Positions 7,265 to 8,982 of a stretch of 8,982 bases of DNA are shown here, piece by piece. The position numbers and the translations under genes were made by a program. The notes beneath the pieces were generated by a model. That model did no database searches, was not told where the DNA came from, and saw only the letters and a list, made by a program, of their open reading frames with translations. Source of the DNA: Bacteroidota bacterium. GTDB lineage: Bacteria; Bacteroidota; Bacteroidia; Bacteroidales; Rikenellaceae. The first letter of the stretch is position 1. Each line of letters opens with the position of its first letter. The stretch is taken from the NCBI GenBank assembly GCA_023413645.1, contig JAEZPN010000117.1, positions 1 through 8,982 on the forward strand, read 5' to 3'.

Positions 7265-8665
7265 TTATTTATTCAACTTATTGTGATACAACGACGTAGG
7301 ATAGCAGCCGTTGAAACATGCCATACACAACTCAGAGCGGTTACCCGACTTGAGCAACGACTCCTCCGACAAGAACTCCAACGAGTCTGCCTCGATAGCC
7401 TTGCAGGCCTCCTCCTTAGACATGCGCGCACAGAGCAACTCCTCGCGTGTCGACATGTCGATACCATAGAAGCAGGGGTTGGTGATTGCGGGACTCGCAA
7501 TACGTACGTGCACCTCCTTAGCGCCCGCCTCCTTCAACAATCGCACGATGCGCAACGATGTGGTACCGCGCACGATAGAGTCGTCGATGAGCACTACCGA
7601 CTTGCCATTAACCAACGAGCGTACTGCCGAGAGCTTCATGCGCACACCCTTCTCGCGCATCTCCTGCGAGGGCTGGATGAAGGTACGTGCGATGTACTTA
7701 TTCTTGATGAGGCCCATCTCGTAGGGAATACCACTTGCCTCAGAGTAACCGATTGCAGCACTGATACTTGAGTCGGGAACACCGATAACAACATCAGCCT
7801 TTGTGGGGCACTGCTCATAGAGGTAACGACCCGAGAGCTTGCGGAATGAGTGTACGTTGCAACCCTCAATATCGCTATCGGGGCGAGCAAAGTAGATATA
7901 CTCCATCGCACACATCAAGTGACGCTGATAGCGTGAGTAGTAGTTCGAGCGGATGCCGTGGTGGTCGATAGTGATAACCTCACCTGGCTCAACATCGCGG
8001 ATATACTCCGCACCAACAATATCCAAAGCGCAAGTCTCCGAGCTGATGACATAACCATCGCCGAGCTTACCGATAGCCAAGGGGCGCAAGCCATGCTTAT
8101 CGCGGCAAGCATAGATGCGGTTCTTGGTCATGATAAGGAATGCGAAGGCACCCTCAAGCATGTTCAACGCCTCGATGATATTGTCGATACGCTTATCCTC
8201 GTGCTTATCCTTCTTTACAAGGTGTGCCAAGAGCTCACTGTCCGACGTAGAGTGGAACAAGCTGCCACGCACCTCGAGGTACTTTGCCAACTCGTGAGAG
8301 TTCACCAAGTTACCATTGTGTGCCAAGGCAAAGTCGCCCGTGTGGTGCTTGAACGAGAATGGCTGAACATTGTTCGCGCCACCGCCACCTGTTGTTGCAT
8401 AGCGCACATGACCAATAGCGATGCGGCCCTTAAGCTTTGAGAGCTTCTGCTGGTTGAACACCTCAGTTACGAGACCCTCACCCTTCACGGTGTTGAGATT
8501 TTCGCCATCGAATGCCGAAATACCACACGCCTCCTGACCACGGTGCTGCAATGCGTGCAAGCCGTAGTAAGCGAGGTTGGGGGCATCATCTACGCCAAAA
8601 ATACCAAACACACCGCACTCCTCGTGCAGGTCATCGCCATATATATCTAATGAATCCTTAAGCAT
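7265..8665 (-). CDS. purF: Amidophosphoribosyltransferase, Fe-S propeptide type
   Basis: This 466-residue enzyme is the committed first step: PRPP plus glutamine gives phosphoribosylamine. It has a 16-residue leader ending HEE before C17, the expected N-terminal nucleophile after propeptide cleavage (HEECGVFG). The class II glutaminase domain follows, with HRGQE (41-45), GHVRYAT (85-91), HNGNL (116-120) and TSDSE (140-144). The phosphoribosyltransferase domain has GVPDSS (295-300) and the PRPP loop VVLIDDSIVRGTT (357-369). Cysteines C252, C398, C447 and C450 match the 4Fe-4S ligands of the B. subtilis enzyme. Counted from C17, the first two fall at mature positions 236 and 382, as in that protein. 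In B. subtilis the cluster is oxygen-sensitive and AMP/GMP inhibit the enzyme; the same is likely here. The start lies 8 nt after purC. Confidence 0.98.
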   Translation of the reverse strand: MLKDSLDIYGDDLHEECGVFGIFGVDDAPNLAYYGLHALQHRGQEACGISAFDGENLNTVKGEGLVTEVFNQQKLSKLKGRIAIGHVRYATTGGGGANNVQPFSFKHHTGDFALAHNGNLVNSHELAKYLEVRGSLFHSTSDSELLAHLVKKDKHEDKRIDNIIEALNMLEGAFAFLIMTKNRIYACRDKHGLRPLAIGKLGDGYVISSETCALDIVGAEYIRDVEPGEVITIDHHGIRSNYYSRYQRHLMCAMEYIYFARPDSDIEGCNVHSFRKLSGRYLYEQCPTKADVVIGVPDSSISAAIGYSEASGIPYEMGLIKNKYIARTFIQPSQEMREKGVRMKLSAVRSLVNGKSVVLIDDSIVRGTTSLRIVRLLKEAGAKEVHVRIASPAITNPCFYGIDMSTREELLCARMSKEEACKAIEADSLEFLSEESLLKSGNRSELCMACFNGCYPTSLYHNKLNK

Positions 8666-8673
8666 ACCTATAT

Positions 8674-8982
8674 TTATTTAAGTATATTGTGCAATCGCTG
8701 TGCAACCTCCTCGTAGGTCTCGCGAACACGACCCAAGTCGCGGCGGAAACGATCCTTATCCATGCGCTCGCCACTCTCCTTATCCCACAAGCGGCAAGTG
8801 TCGGGCGAGAGCTCGTCGGCCAAAACCAACGCACCATTAGCATCGCGACCGAACTCTATTTTGAAGTCAACAACCGTAATACCCACCTTAGCGTACAACT
8901 CGACAAGGCAGTTGTTAATAGCTGCAGACATCTCGTACATCTGTGCAAGCTCCTCGTAGCTCATGATGCCCAACGCCACAGC
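8674..8982 (-). CDS. purC: SAICAR synthetase, C-terminal part (5' end outside window)
   Basis: The last 102 residues of phosphoribosylaminoimidazole-succinocarboxamide synthase are visible. The enzyme joins aspartate to CAIR using ATP. The frame runs off the right edge, and the first GTG (8979-8977) is an internal valine, not a start. The family signature VVDFKIEFG is followed by LADELSPDTCRLWD and DKDRFRRDLG, which place it in the short (about 235-residue) Bacillus-like family rather than the longer form with an IDEIHTPDS-like segment. Somewhat under half of such a protein is seen here. The TAA stop codon is 8 nt before the purF start. The gene's beginning, and possibly purE or purL and the promoter, lie to the right of the window. 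Confidence 0.96.
   Translation of the reverse strand, partial: AVALGIMSYEELAQMYEMSAAINNCLVELYAKVGITVVDFKIEFGRDANGALVLADELSPDTCRLWDKESGERMDKDRFRRDLGRVRETYEEVAQRLHNILK

Larger units (their letters stand above)
629..8982 (-). other. Purine biosynthesis operon purC-F-M-N-H-D-folD-B
   Basis: Eight genes run in one direction with spacers of 8, 18, 4, 3, 29, 26 and 28 nt (from purC to purB). No internal terminator was seen, and one strong hairpin lies after the last gene. This is best read as a single transcription unit. Every product acts in IMP synthesis or in supplying its formyl donor. No spacer holds a recognisable promoter, riboswitch or operator, so control is expected upstream of purC or of whatever precedes it. 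The spacers are mostly A/T-rich with no Shine-Dalgarno sequence, which suggests a Bacteroidota-style translation start. Confidence 0.88.

Noticed and set aside
8977..8979. GTG as a possible start codon of the right-edge gene
   Set aside because: The frame is open up to the window edge, and the visible protein is clearly only the C-terminal part of PurC, so this GTG codes an internal valine.

Overview
The window is a nearly complete de novo purine biosynthesis operon on the minus strand. It faces the 3' end of an unrelated plus-strand peptidase gene. In transcription order (right to left) the operon reads purC (3' part only, cut by the window edge), purF, purM, purN, purH, purD, folD, purB. 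All eight frames are intact, with gaps of 3 to 29 nt, and the block ends in a strong hairpin with a T-run at about 541-591. The left edge (2-436) carries the C-terminal part of an M28-family zinc peptidase on the plus strand, so the two transcription units converge on a 192-nt non-coding gap (437-628) that holds two hairpins.

The genes form one pathway. PurF makes phosphoribosylamine from PRPP and glutamine, PurD makes GAR, PurN formylates it, PurM closes the imidazole ring to AIR, PurC adds aspartate to CAIR, PurB releases fumarate to give AICAR, and PurH formylates and cyclises to IMP. FolD supplies the 10-formyl-tetrahydrofolate used by PurN and PurH. PurB also acts in the step from IMP to AMP. 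PurL (FGAM synthase, with or without PurQ/PurS) and PurE (AIR carboxylation) are not in the window and must be upstream or elsewhere.

The host is probably a Bacteroidota bacterium, perhaps a gut or anaerobic Bacteroidales; this is an inference. None of the seven visible translation starts has a convincing Shine-Dalgarno sequence. The start-proximal spacers are mostly A/T-rich although the coding DNA is of balanced to moderately GC-rich composition. The M28 peptidase is of a kind common in that phylum. The purine proteins themselves look like the Bacillus/Clostridium types (431-aa PurB, short PurM, Fe-S PurF with propeptide, insertion-free FolD), and the order C-F-M-N-H-D matches the Firmicutes operon. 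An ancient transfer of the cassette is therefore the most interesting hypothesis here. I see no mobile element, CRISPR array, RNA gene or undescribed system. The operon promoter and any purine-responsive riboswitch or operator would lie beyond the right edge.
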